Part shown: in pieces, positions 48,628 to 59,700 of the stretch
Position numbering within the stretch: position 1 is the first letter of the stretch
Layout of the letters: every line of letters begins with the position of its first letter
Source: Theobroma cacao
Lineage: Eukaryota > Streptophyta > Magnoliopsida > Malvales > Malvaceae
Length of the DNA: 64,000 nucleotides
Assembly (NCBI RefSeq): GCF_000208745.1
Contig: NC_030855.1
Location: forward strand, 24,393,759 to 24,457,758
Reading direction: 5' to 3'
The notes under the pieces: generated by a model
What the model was told of the DNA's origin: nothing
The model's input: the letters and a program-made list of their open reading frames with translations, nothing else
Database searches by the model: none
Made by a program: the position numbers and the translations under genes

Positions 48628-49058
48628 CTAAGCGTGTAAAGCCTCAAAGTTTGGTAACAAGTTTGCTTCATCTGCTTGATTTACTGCACCCCTGAAGAGC
48701 AAAATCGCAAGACTACCAACGCAAAAGTGTATGAAACAACCATGGCAGTGCGTCACAAACGAACTAAAATCTGTCCCTACAACACATTGCCAACCAGATC
48801 CATACGTCCTGTCAAAATCCTGCATATGGAAACAAACATCAAAATCTTCATATTTATGATTTCTTCATGCATTTGATACCCAGTACAAAGTTACAGTAGT
48901 TTTTAGCTTTGAGCCCTCACCTTTTTTATAAAGCGGGCTATATCAGTTGATTCAGTGGCTTCAAATATATCCAGAGCCTTTGCAGCTAAATGAAGTGCAT
49001 CTTGCTGCATTTTGTGGAGCATGTCCGTCTCGCCTACGATTGCTTTACCCTCTAACAT
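48628..49058 (-). CDS. LC8-type dynein light chain
   Basis: Two exons on the minus strand. Exon 1 (49058 down to 48921) reads MLEGKAIVGETDMLHKMQQD ... DIARFIKK and ends at a GTGAGG donor. Exon 2 (48819 down to 48628) follows a TATGCAG acceptor and reads DFDRTYGSGWQCVVGTDFSS, FVTHCHGCFIHF, VGSLAILLFRG. The joined protein has 109 aa. LC8 is a small dimeric hub protein that binds short linear motifs in many partners. Flowering plants lack dynein heavy chains, so it must act outside a dynein motor. The 18 or so residues after LLFRGA (VNQADEANLLPNFEALHA) extend past the usual C-terminus. The gene is convergent with auxin receptor copy 2, with 587 bases between the stop codons. Confidence 0.92.
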
Positions 49059-52000
49059 CGTTGAATAAAGCTTTGTTATCGAGGAAGGAGCATGAAGAGA
49101 AGGGCAGTGGGAGACTGAAGGCCTCGGTGATGGAAGGATTATTTAGAAAAATGAACCGAGGAAGTGGATGCTGCTGGCTTATTCTGCGAGGGTGAAGTCT
49201 GAACCCAAGGGTGTCTGGTCATCAACTGGTGCAATGGATTAAAGCCAGGTGGTTGCGTGAATGCAATGGAGTTTGTTGGACCCATATGATCGGAGCTGGC
49301 TTACATATGCTAAAAGATCAACGGTTCTGTGTGCACAACTGCACATTGTGGGCAAAAGCTGCAAAGGAGATGAAAACTATATCTGGGTCCACATTATCCT
49401 GGGAATGTAAGAGTTTGTGGTAGTATGACTCGGTTCGTTTCATTAATTTTGATTAGTTGTCCTTTTTTCCTATGCTTTTGTTTCCTGTCTTTCTCTTTAT
49501 CTGATGGAACCGAAGACTTTGAGTTTGCTCGTAGACTTCTACTACTTACAACAAATTTGGAGTCTTAGGGTATATTATTACACGATATTTTACCTACCGA
49601 CGACAAAAGACTGCATCTCACTTTTCGAAGATGCCATGCTGATTACTTTGGTTCCCCATCTCTCTCAGTCGCTTTCTCACTCTCACCTTCCTAGCCAAAT
49701 TCGTTTGCTTTGAATTTCATGTGAATTCTCATTTACCAAGGCAAGTTTTAATGGGAAGGAGCCCTCTCTGTTAGCTTCCTGGTGGTAATTTCAGCAAAAG
49801 GGTTTAAAGAGGAGTACAATGCTTATGCCTTGTTCCTCAGTCTGGGTCATGACTCATCGACATTAGGTCATCAAGCCTAGCTGGGCTGAGTTTGACAGTC
49901 CATCCAAAAGTTACAGAAAAAGAAACCGGTTCACACGCCCCAGTATCACCTTTATCTGACTTAAGGGCACTTGGGGGAATCGACAAAGTAACTCACAATG
50001 GACCTGTGAATCACACACATTGCCCTTAGATATTGCTCGGAGAAGGGCATCCATATCAACCACGAATCCACTGAAGCAATCATGCCCATTTTAGCATTTT
50101 TGAGTTGCTTCTACGATTTCACTTCAAGGAAAAATAGAACCCCACTTTTTACCATTCAGGCACCACCGTCCGATTGGTGGGCTTGAAATGGTCCCTTTGT
50201 CACCTCACCCCAGCACATGCTTCCAAATGGGATCTGCCCAATATCCAAGTTCTGGAAAGGTCCACTCAAAGATCTCATGAGCCCTTGCTTCTTTATTCTG
50301 AATACTTGTGAAAGAAAACCATGTTCTCAACAATCAAGATCTTCTTCTCTCACTAATACCATATAAGCTAAAAAGCAAGTCAATTACTAAATTCATGATT
50401 ATCTTTTTAACCCAGCTTTGGCTATCTTGAATCACATTTCTGGATTCTGGTAATCATTAGAATTCTGGGGTTAGTAAGATTTTGTGATGAGAGTGTTAAT
50501 CATTGATTTGGTTCTTCATTCCACACCTAAAACCCCCTGACAGCACTTGGAACATAACTTGATGGTTAGGTTTGGTGAAAGGTATGTTTAGGTCTTTGCC
50601 CCTGAGATTTGGAGCCTGTTATCTCAAACAGTCTTCTGCCAAGGAGCCTGTTATCGCAACTTTCTGGTAAGCCATCTCTTTCAAAATTGAAGCAATCATA
50701 ATACCCATGTTGCTAGTGGATCTGTCTTCAAAGGTCCCATGCTTGATGTTTGATTTATCTCATCGTTTTCTTGCCCTGGAAGCTACAAAAACTAAAGCAA
50801 TTCCATCAACATTACAACAATTATATTAAGTCAAAACAAAACTCACGAGCAATCTAACTTAAATTTCGTGCTTTGACAGCATGCTCATTGGATCGCACTT
50901 GGGAATACAAAACAAAAGAAGTTAAAAAGATCCTAGTCATGTTTTGCATGCCACGATCTATGCAAAGCATAGGAAGCAATATATCGGGATGGTTGGAAGG
51001 GCTAAATCGCCATGATTTCTGGGCTTAAGCACATGTTGTGATGTTCCATTTCTATTGACTGGTCGCGATTCATGATCTCCCTGGCGATATGCTTAGATAG
51101 CTAGTTGGAAAGCCAAACCAATTAGCTTTGTACCGGTGGCTCCACACCCTGTAGCGGTCTTTATTGTGTTTGTTCAAATAGTAAGGGCCCCCTCAGCCCC
51201 AGGACTAGGATTAGGATTAAATTGTTGTGGGAGAGAGTCATTATCAACACGAAGATGGATCCTTTTATTTAATGAATCACATCAGGGTCATCACTAGTAG
51301 ATTCTCAAATCTGGGTTATTTGAAATTAGATTAAGATGTGATTAGAAGTTTTATCTTAAGTCATTAACATATAAGCAACAATCCAACAAGCTCAGGTAAT
51401 GAAAAATTTTCTGCCAAATGCATCCCACTGCTGGAAACTCTCTCAAGTATTGAATAATTGGAATGATTGTGAACATATATAATTGGGAGATTCCCACTAG
51501 GAAATGAGAGACACCAGGATCCAAATGTCTCCATCAGCCAGTTTCCATTAGCTTTCCTCTCATCCTGTTTCTTTACCCTATTTTAGCTCATTATTGGGTC
51601 GTTTTGTCTTTTGTTTTTGAGTAGATGAACATGAAATATTTGTTATCTGTACCTTTCTCTTGGAAGCAAAGGTATTTTGTAATTGTGAATCTGTTTGGAA
51701 TTTCCCTTCTGCCCTACTCAAAGGTGGGCTAAACCATCACTTTCTTGATTTTGCACACAATGTATTTTGTACCTAACGCCCTCCCCGTCTACGTCATTAA
51801 TTTTAAACAACAAAAAAAAACAGTGTAGAGTCTTAGGGGGTTTTATGGCCGCGTAGCTCCAACACCAGCCCCTCTATATATATCCGACCGTGGAATAAAG
51901 AAAAGAAGCACTTTACAACTAACACACAAGAAGCTAATGAACAAAATTCCCATTATTACATGGCATCCCCACAATCTGATGACAAAACAGGAAAAGCCCT

Positions 52001-54950
52001 TGAAAGCCTAGTTGAAACTAAGATGTAAGAAAAAGCTGAAGATACTCTATGGTAATTGAATTGCTCATTGGATCTTGTTTGATAATAATGAGCAAACAGG
52101 GAAGAAGGCAAAAGGCGAAAGACAAAAGACCCCACTAAGATAAGGCTGGTGAATATGTAAGTACTCAGAAGTATTTGGCAACATGCGGTCCCAAGAGATG
52201 GATTGAGGCCATGTGCATAACCAATTATGCTGTTAAGGAGATGAAGATGGAATCACTTTGGGATGCAACACTGAGAGTCGTGCTGGAGTTTCTGCAGTGC
52301 CTGCCCAGCACCATGGCCTACGAACCATAAAAGTTCAACACAGAAATAGAATCAAGAAGTGCAGTCGCCGACTCCCCTAAATTTTACATGTACATAGTTA
52401 AAAATATAATTACTCAAATCTATCCTAAAGACTTTAGTGTAAAACCATAGTTTCTATGTGACAAGATTGCATAAAGTATTGATCCGTGACTCAGTGGACA
52501 ACGGGGGCAATTTGTCTGCTAATACGACAGTCGTAGCATGAAATTAGACACCTAATCATATCATGGGTCAATCGTTTTTCTTTTAGTAACACTTGAATTG
52601 TCTTCTTCCTAGGGTGTTTTTCCCTTTGTTTATGATGCTCTTGCCTCCTCATTTTGAATGAGCGCAGATACCACTTAAGTTCCTCTACATTATCTTGTAT
52701 GGTCAATTCCCTTTCTGTTCCCTTTTTTTTTTTTTCTTTTTTCATTTTTTATTCCATCATTGCCTTTGACATGAACACAGCTTTTTGGCCTTTTCTTCAG
52801 CTTCTCTCACAATCTAAACCTCACCAAGAAAACAAAAGGTTAGGCAAAAAGAAAAGGAGAGAGCTACTTTCTTTCCAATTGTTATGTAAGGTTCACCTCC
52901 ACTTCCCTGTTGGAAAGGTGACTGCTAGCTCAAGGCATCCAACAAAGGGCTTCACATGGACTCTGAAGTGGTGGGGTTTGTTTCGTATCCATTTTTTTCC
53001 ATGCTGAAAGAAAATTTGAAAGCCACTTTCTTTCCCCTTTCCTTTCCTTTCCTTTCCTTTCACCAAATGGAAGAAACGAGAGAGTGTCATTCATAAATGG
53101 GTGGTCCATTAGGGTTGTTTGTTTGTTTTCCCTTAAAGGCCATAGCCTTAATCCCGCTGCTTGGTCTCTATTTTGGTCCTTCCCTTATCTTATACTTGGC
53201 AAAACTGTAGTGGGTTCTCATGACTGATTCCTACTTAATAAAGTAAGGGTTTGCGCCTAAAGAGTTCCATTGCTCGAGAAATATAGTAAAATTTCCCAAC
53301 TCTTGATTGAACCAAAAGCAATAATCAAACCCCTTTTCTTCTTGGGGTGGACTTAGGTTGAAGCATGTGCATCACAAATTCCATCAACGTTTTAATATTC
53401 TTTCACATTTCTTATGGCCCCAAAAAGAAGCTTTTCACTGTAACCAGATTAAGGGAAACACAGATCATGTTTAAGTCTTTACTTTAATCCATAAAATATA
53501 CATTTCCAACACGTTTTAGGCAGACCACACCGTCCCTTTAACTTACAATATTATGGAAAAGAATGATTAACATTTAATTTTATATATACCTTCCTTTTTC
53601 CAACCATAAACTACCTTGAAATTAATTAATTTAATGCACTACATGTTGGATCTATTGCTTTTACCAAACTTTTCTTTATTTAATATTTATATTATAGTTA
53701 TCAATTTTTTTCGCATATTTTATTGTTTACAGGATGGAATAAAAATCATTTGTCTCACAATCTTACGTATCTAATTGTATATCCTTAATTAAAATTTTTA
53801 ATTTCTAAACTTTAAATTTTGAAATCTAAAACGTAACAATACTGAACATGTGACATAAAATTATAAAAGAACGCTAAATTGAGATGGAAGATTTTTAGCT
53901 CGCTAATCATATTCAGGGTTGGAGTGGCCAAATGTGATTAAAATTAAAGAGTATAATGCAAAAGTGGGCTCTAATTGGTTCCTCCGTTAAAAGGTTAAAA
54001 AAGAATGGAAGTAATTAATACAATGAAGTAAAGTTGACAATGTTGCCAACCTTTTAGAAGAGAAAATGTAAGAAACAAAACTTCCATCTCGTGAGATAAA
54101 AGCAATGTTCATACCATTTTCTTTATTGATAGAAATTTAGTTGGAGCCCCCCCTCCCTTACCTTTGCCTAATTGCAGCAAAACTAAATTCCTAAGGCTTT
54201 ACCCATTCTTTAAGGCAATATGGTTAAATTCATGCACCATCCTATCCATTAGATGCCAAATTCCTTTTACTGCGCAGTCTCAATCAGCTTAAACTACGAA
54301 ACTAATATACATATATATATATATGTATTTTAAATTTTACATTTCAAATTTAATAAAATCAAAGGTTTTTAAGTAGTTTTATACTTTTATTTTGGGTAAT
54401 TGAAGTTTATTACCATAAAAAAAGTACTACTTGCTGTATATGGAGAATGAGTTACTTTATTACTACAGTGGTGATGGGTGCTGCAGGATTTTACTAGATT
54501 TTTGTTCTGAAGAGATATAACCCAGAGGTACCAATATAAATCCATTCATGTACAATTATCAGAAGGGATAAAAACTTTCAAGTCCTCGTGTCCTTGATCA
54601 GACACAGCACTTTTTCTTTCACCATCTTCCTTTCCCAGTCCCTTAAATATGTTCCCAACCTCCAGCAGTCTGAGAGCTTTCAGCTGCCCCTTTTAACCAT
54701 TGTTGTTATGACAGATATACCCTTGCCTTCATCCGATTGACTTGTCACTGTTACGCAAACCCCCAAAAGGTCAGCCCTGTAACTGCACATTAAACAACCC
54801 GATTCAGTTTTCAGCTGCAAACAAAAAGATAACTATAGATATGCAGTCAGTGCTCCCGTGTTTCTTCTCTCTCATCCTCTGATAAGATCACCTCTACTTA
54901 GATTCCTTTCTTCAAAGCAAAAAGTATTTTTGAAAAGAAAGAAAAAAGAA
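49059..54950. other. Long intergenic region
   Basis: There is no gene I can support. The left end should hold the promoter of the minus-strand dynein light chain. Near 51870 a TATATATAT motif precedes a 22-codon frame (MASPQSDDKTGKALESLVET, ATG at 51960), followed by an ACTAAGAT/GTAAGA donor-like site, but no second exon is recognisable. Simple repeats are a (CCTTT)n tract at about 53036-53060 and (AT)n at about 54310-54324. Confidence 0.4.
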
Positions 54951-54971
54951 ATGGGGTTGGTTCAAAATTAG
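54951..54971 (+). other. uORF immediately before the ARM-repeat gene
   Basis: ATG GGG TTG GTT CAA AAT TAG encodes MGLVQN. Its stop ends at 54971, two bases before the main ATG at 54974. Confidence 0.6.
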
Positions 54972-54973
54972 TG

Positions 54974-56728
54974 ATGAACAGCAAAATGGGAGAAGAAGAG
55001 AAACCAAAGCAACAGCAACACCAAAACTCGACAGAATCTTTCACAGCAATGAAATCTAGCCTCAGGCAGGCCATTGAGGTTATATCTTCTTTGATTTCTC
55101 TTTCTCATTCTATCAGAGTTTTCACTGTTAAATGGCAGCTTATTCGAAAGAAGCTAGAAGAATTAAGTTCTGGCTTAATGGCGATTGAAAACTGTGATTC
55201 AAGCGAAAACACGGCAGTCTTTTCTGGCTTGATTCCTTCCATTTTGGTCACCGTAAATGAGTGTTATGATCTTGCAAGAAGGTGTGTGGATCTTTCTTAC
55301 AGTGGCAAGCTCTTGATGCAAAGTGACCTTGATGTGTTGGTTGCAAAATTTGACCGCCATGTAAAGAATCTTTCTGAGATTTACACTGCTGGGATTCTGA
55401 CTCAGGGTTTTGCCATTGTGGTTTCAAGACCCGGTCCTGGTGCTTGCAAAGATGACATGAGGTTTTACATAAGAGATTTGTTGACAAGAATGAAGATTGG
55501 TGATATAGAAATGAAAAGGCAAGCCTTGGTTAATTTACATGACGTTGTCGGTGAAGATGAGAGGTATGTGAAACTTGTAGTGGAAGTTGGTGACGTTGTG
55601 AATGTGTTAGTAGGCTTTCTTGATTCCCCAGAGATGGAGATTCAAGAAGAGGCTTCAAAGATTGTATCTTTATTATCTGGGTTCGATTTGTATAAGTGTG
55701 TTCTGGTTGGAGCTGGGATTATTGGGCCTTTGATTCGGGTTTTGGAAAGTGGCGGTGATGTGGGTAAAGAAGGAGCAGCTAGGTGTCTTCAGAAATTGAC
55801 TGTTAATTCAGACAATGCATGGTCAGTTTCAGCTCATGGCGGGGTAACTGCCCTCTTGAAAATATGTTCAACCGGTGATTGTGGAGGAGAATTAATCGGT
55901 CCTGCTTGTGGGGTGTTGAGGAATCTTGTTGGTGTTGAAGAGATTAAGAGGTTTATGGTCGAGGAAGGTGCAATTTCAACGTTCATCAAGCTTGCAAGAT
56001 CAAGAGAAGAAACCGTGCAGATAAATTCAATCGAGTTCCTTCAAAATATGGCTTCTGGGGATGAATCAGTTCGTCAGACGGTGGTTAAAGAAGGAGGAGT
56101 CCGTGCGTTAGTACGCGTTTTGGATCCGAAATCGGCGACCTCTTCAAAAACAAGAGAGGTAGCATTGAGGGCAATTGAGAATTTATGTTTTTGTTCACAG
56201 AATTACATAAATATGTTGATGATTTTTGGGTTCATTGATCAATTATATTTCTTCCTACGCAACGGGGAGGTTTCGGTTCAAGAATTGGCTCTGAAGGTAA
56301 CATTCAGGCTTTGTGGCACATCAGACGAGGCCAAAAAGGCGATGGGGGATGCTGGCATCATGCCTGAGCTTGTCAAATTGCTTGATGCAAAGTCATACGA
56401 AGTGCGTGAAATGGCAACCGAAGCACTCTCTAGCTTGGTCTCACTTCCTAAAAACCGAAAAAGATTTGTTCAAGATGATAGAAACATAGGCTTTCTTCTT
56501 CAATTGCTTGATCAAGAGGAGGGCATGCCAGGTAACAAGAAGCTTTTGCTCTCCATATTAATGTCATTGACAAGTTGCAACAGTGGAAGAAGAAAAATTG
56601 CCAGTTCCGGGTATCTAAAGAATGTAGAGAAGCTTGCTGAAGCTGAAGTTTCTGATGCCAAAAGACTTGTCAGGAAGTTGTCTACAAACAGATTTCGTAG
56701 TATGCTGAGTGGATTCTGGCATTCTTGA
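54974..56728 (+). CDS. Intronless ARM-repeat protein
   Basis: A single open frame of 584 aa from the ATG at 54974 (MNSKMGEEEKPKQQQHQNST). After a Gln-rich leader comes a helical N-terminal domain of about 150 residues (SLRQAIEVISSLISLSHSIR ... LDVLVAKFDRHVKNLSEIYT). This resembles the N-terminal region of plant ARM proteins that lack a U-box. About eight armadillo repeats follow between residues 180 and 560 (for example EIQEEASKIVSLLSG, KEGAARCLQKLTVN, TREVALRAIENLCFCSQ, YEVREMATEALSSLVSLPKN). It ends LVRKLSTNRFRSMLSGFWHS. There is no U-box or catalytic motif, so a protein-interaction scaffold role is inferred. Intronless structure is normal for this plant family (I recall At5g50900-like genes), so it is not evidence of retroposition. 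Confidence 0.92.
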   Translation: MNSKMGEEEKPKQQQHQNSTESFTAMKSSLRQAIEVISSLISLSHSIRVFTVKWQLIRKKLEELSSGLMAIENCDSSENTAVFSGLIPSILVTVNECYDLARRCVDLSYSGKLLMQSDLDVLVAKFDRHVKNLSEIYTAGILTQGFAIVVSRPGPGACKDDMRFYIRDLLTRMKIGDIEMKRQALVNLHDVVGEDERYVKLVVEVGDVVNVLVGFLDSPEMEIQEEASKIVSLLSGFDLYKCVLVGAGIIGPLIRVLESGGDVGKEGAARCLQKLTVNSDNAWSVSAHGGVTALLKICSTGDCGGELIGPACGVLRNLVGVEEIKRFMVEEGAISTFIKLARSREETVQINSIEFLQNMASGDESVRQTVVKEGGVRALVRVLDPKSATSSKTREVALRAIENLCFCSQNYINMLMIFGFIDQLYFFLRNGEVSVQELALKVTFRLCGTSDEAKKAMGDAGIMPELVKLLDAKSYEVREMATEALSSLVSLPKNRKRFVQDDRNIGFLLQLLDQEEGMPGNKKLLLSILMSLTSCNSGRRKIASSGYLKNVEKLAEAEVSDAKRLVRKLSTNRFRSMLSGFWHS

Positions 56729-59700
56729 ATGTAATTTTCCCCCCCCTGATCCCTTTTTGATTTTACTGTATATCTACATAAGTGTTATGCAAGTCTGATT
56801 AACTTGTCTTTACAAATCTTAAACTGGCATTGTGTCCTCAATCTTTTCTCCTTGGCAGAAACAGCTTTTGAACAGCTTTTTGCTTAATCTGTAATCAGTA
56901 GCAATCTAATAAAAGCTGTTCTTTATAGATTCCTGTAAAGATACTCTGGCATTCCTGTTTGGAATTACAGGTCATATGTTAAAAGCAAACACAAGTCGTG
57001 CAATTGCAGTTATTTTAGTTAATATGCGGTAGAATGGTTTTATGATATTATAATATATAGATTATTTGGATGCATTAGACATGTTTGCACATGGGAGAGG
57101 CATGAAACCCACAGATGGGGCATGTGAACAGTGGCAATCAAGCTTTTGTCATCTGCCATTATGGGACAGGGGATAGCGATAGATGAAAGTTCCCTCTGTG
57201 TTTGCTTGTCTTTTAGCCAGCAATGTCTTCCTCTGATGACGATCTCTTATTCTTTAAAAACAGTTTAGTAATATTTCTGATATAAGGCTAAATAATTACT
57301 ATAGTTGTTTTCGCATATGATCAGATTGCCAAACGTCACTTTCTGGTTAGCTTGGGAGTTGAGACAGGGTTTCAGGCAAGATAATTTTCAGAACTGTGAT
57401 GCAATTTGCTTTGGTCGGTTATCAGCTGGACTGAAAGAGGTTTTTCGTGCCCCAATGTTGGGGACCTAACCATCGTAGAGTGCGCAAATTTAATGGGTAA
57501 TTTAATTAGCCAACTCGGTTTGTTAGGCTTGTGGACCACGAGAAACCGTCTTGATCTTTGACAGCCTGTTTTGGAGTCTTGAACCAGAACTAGGACTTGT
57601 GCCCTCCCCTATGTTCCACACGCTCTGCAACCCAAATGAATTCTTTCCTTGTGCCTCCGAAAGATGTTTTTGTTGCTTTGAGAGCCACTTATTACATCAA
57701 TCACGGAGAGCAATGATATCCACCAGAATCCAATGCCAAAAGACATTGCTCATCTTCGAGTTTGATTGCTTTAGTTTCCAGGGAAATCAGCTTCATTAGC
57801 AAAGCAGAACAAATCAACACAAAAAAAAGTCCCAATTAGCCACAGTGGTGCCTGCGCACAAGCAGATGTAAATCACCGCTATGTAACATACGACTAAATG
57901 TATATCTGTCACACTTAAAAAGGAGACTATAGTTCAGACGTTAGACATAAGATATTGGAGGAAACTAAATGGGATGAACTTGTCGACGTTAATCCGTTTA
58001 GTTCCTCCATTACTCGCATTCAACTTTTAAATGCGTCTATTCCTTTGCTCTTTATTGATTGACAAGCTATAAGGTATATGGTAAGTGGTAACTGATAGTG
58101 AGATACGGACGTAACTGGAGTCATAAATATAGGACAGTAATGTCACGCGATGTTATGGTTCAGCTTCTTCAACTTTGCATCCACAATCTCCCCTTCTCTT
58201 TGATGCTCCAACGCGGTTAGGGAGCTGGTAAAGTATTTATTAGCATTGCGGTGAGTGAAAGCAGAGCACAGGATTTTCATTCCTGCTGCAGTAGGAACAC
58301 AAGTTGCTTGCTGCTTTTTTTAACGATCAGAGGCAAACTTCACCCACTCACGCCTTTCTCATTTACTTGCTACAGAGGTTTTACTTCATCGCACGAGACA
58401 GGATCTGATTTCACTTGGTGTGCATGGAATGCAAATATGAAAGGAGTTCACCCACTTGCTGGGGTTGAGCCAGGGCTATTGTTTGAATTGGGTTTTGGCT
58501 TGGAGAATAATTTACAGACAAAAGCATCGAAAGATAAGAAAAAAACCTTTAGGCCCATGAGTGTTGGGTCCTAGACCAAACTGACCAAATGGGAGCCTGT
58601 GGGTTTCCTCTGCAAACAAGCCTACTTTGGATTACAAGCTATCATGAGCCATGCCTGTTGGTGAAAGAAATTTATAGTTGTTTTTCATGTTCTTATCCCT
58701 TGGGTGACAATTATACAAAAATGGGTTGAATCATTCTCAGTAAAATCCCATAGTTGAACCTGTTGTGCTTGTTCCAGTTATGCATAGTTAACCTATGTTC
58801 ATGTATTTTTGGCAGTGCAAAAAGTGTGAAGGCAGGCGGCTTGCATCATGCTATGCTAGCAAGATTTGCCTATTGTAATTTCTGTTGATCTAGTGTTGTC
58901 ACCATTTTTTCTTTCTTTCTTTTATTCTCTATCTGTCATCATGATGATCCGTGTTTGGTCTTTATTATATATGTCTTTTAATTTGGACATATTTTTGTAA
59001 TTTCATTATTGATTTTTATGATTTTTAAGTTTATTTAAAGTTAATGAAGATCTAAATATTTCTATATTTTTCTTAAATTACTGGTATATTCTTTGGTGTA
59101 TTCCACAGCTTAAAAGTGGTGGCTGATCTCAAGTTCTTTTCAAGCTGATAGAGCTCATTCCCAACCTTTCTTGTTGGTCTATATGAAGTGGATGTTTGAT
59201 TCTTACAAATCAAATGAGTGTTATCATTTGATTATGTGGACTTCCTGGAGTTTGGTTTTCAGATTATCTTGTTGTCTATATTAACGTGGCTGACATGGAA
59301 GAACATTGCTATCTTTTTGTCTATCAAGGTAATGGTAGGTTGAACTTGTTCTTATCATTTTCCATTTCAATCTGCAGTCAATTCTGTCAGACTAGAATGT
59401 TTTCATATCTTCAGAATTGGGTTTTGGTTTACTTTAATTACAACCCCTGGTGGTAAAAATCTCTAGTTCAAGAGATTGCCGTGACAGGGGTTTTTGTTAA
59501 AAAAGCTTTACCATCTGACAGAGAAATGTGAACATTTCCAATCCAAGAACTCCAGAGACATGATCAATGGGCCAATTTATGCAGCCAGCCCATTGCTCCA
59601 ACTCTGATTCAGTGCATCGATTCAGCCTCATAGCACATAAAGATTTTGTGCCAAGCAACACCCTGGAGATGACATGAGCATCATAGTACAAGAAACAGAT

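Noticed and set aside
51960..52028. 22-codon frame MASPQSDD... after a TATA-like motif
   Set aside because: A donor-like site follows, but no second exon can be found, so a gene is not supported.
52280..52311. Small hairpin GTGCTGG ... CCAGCAC, considered as a miRNA precursor
   Set aside because: Only a 7-bp stem and no match to a miRNA I know; too short for a plant precursor.
54974..56728. ARM-repeat gene as a processed retrocopy
   Set aside because: There is no poly(A) tract or target duplication, and intronless structure is normal for this plant family.
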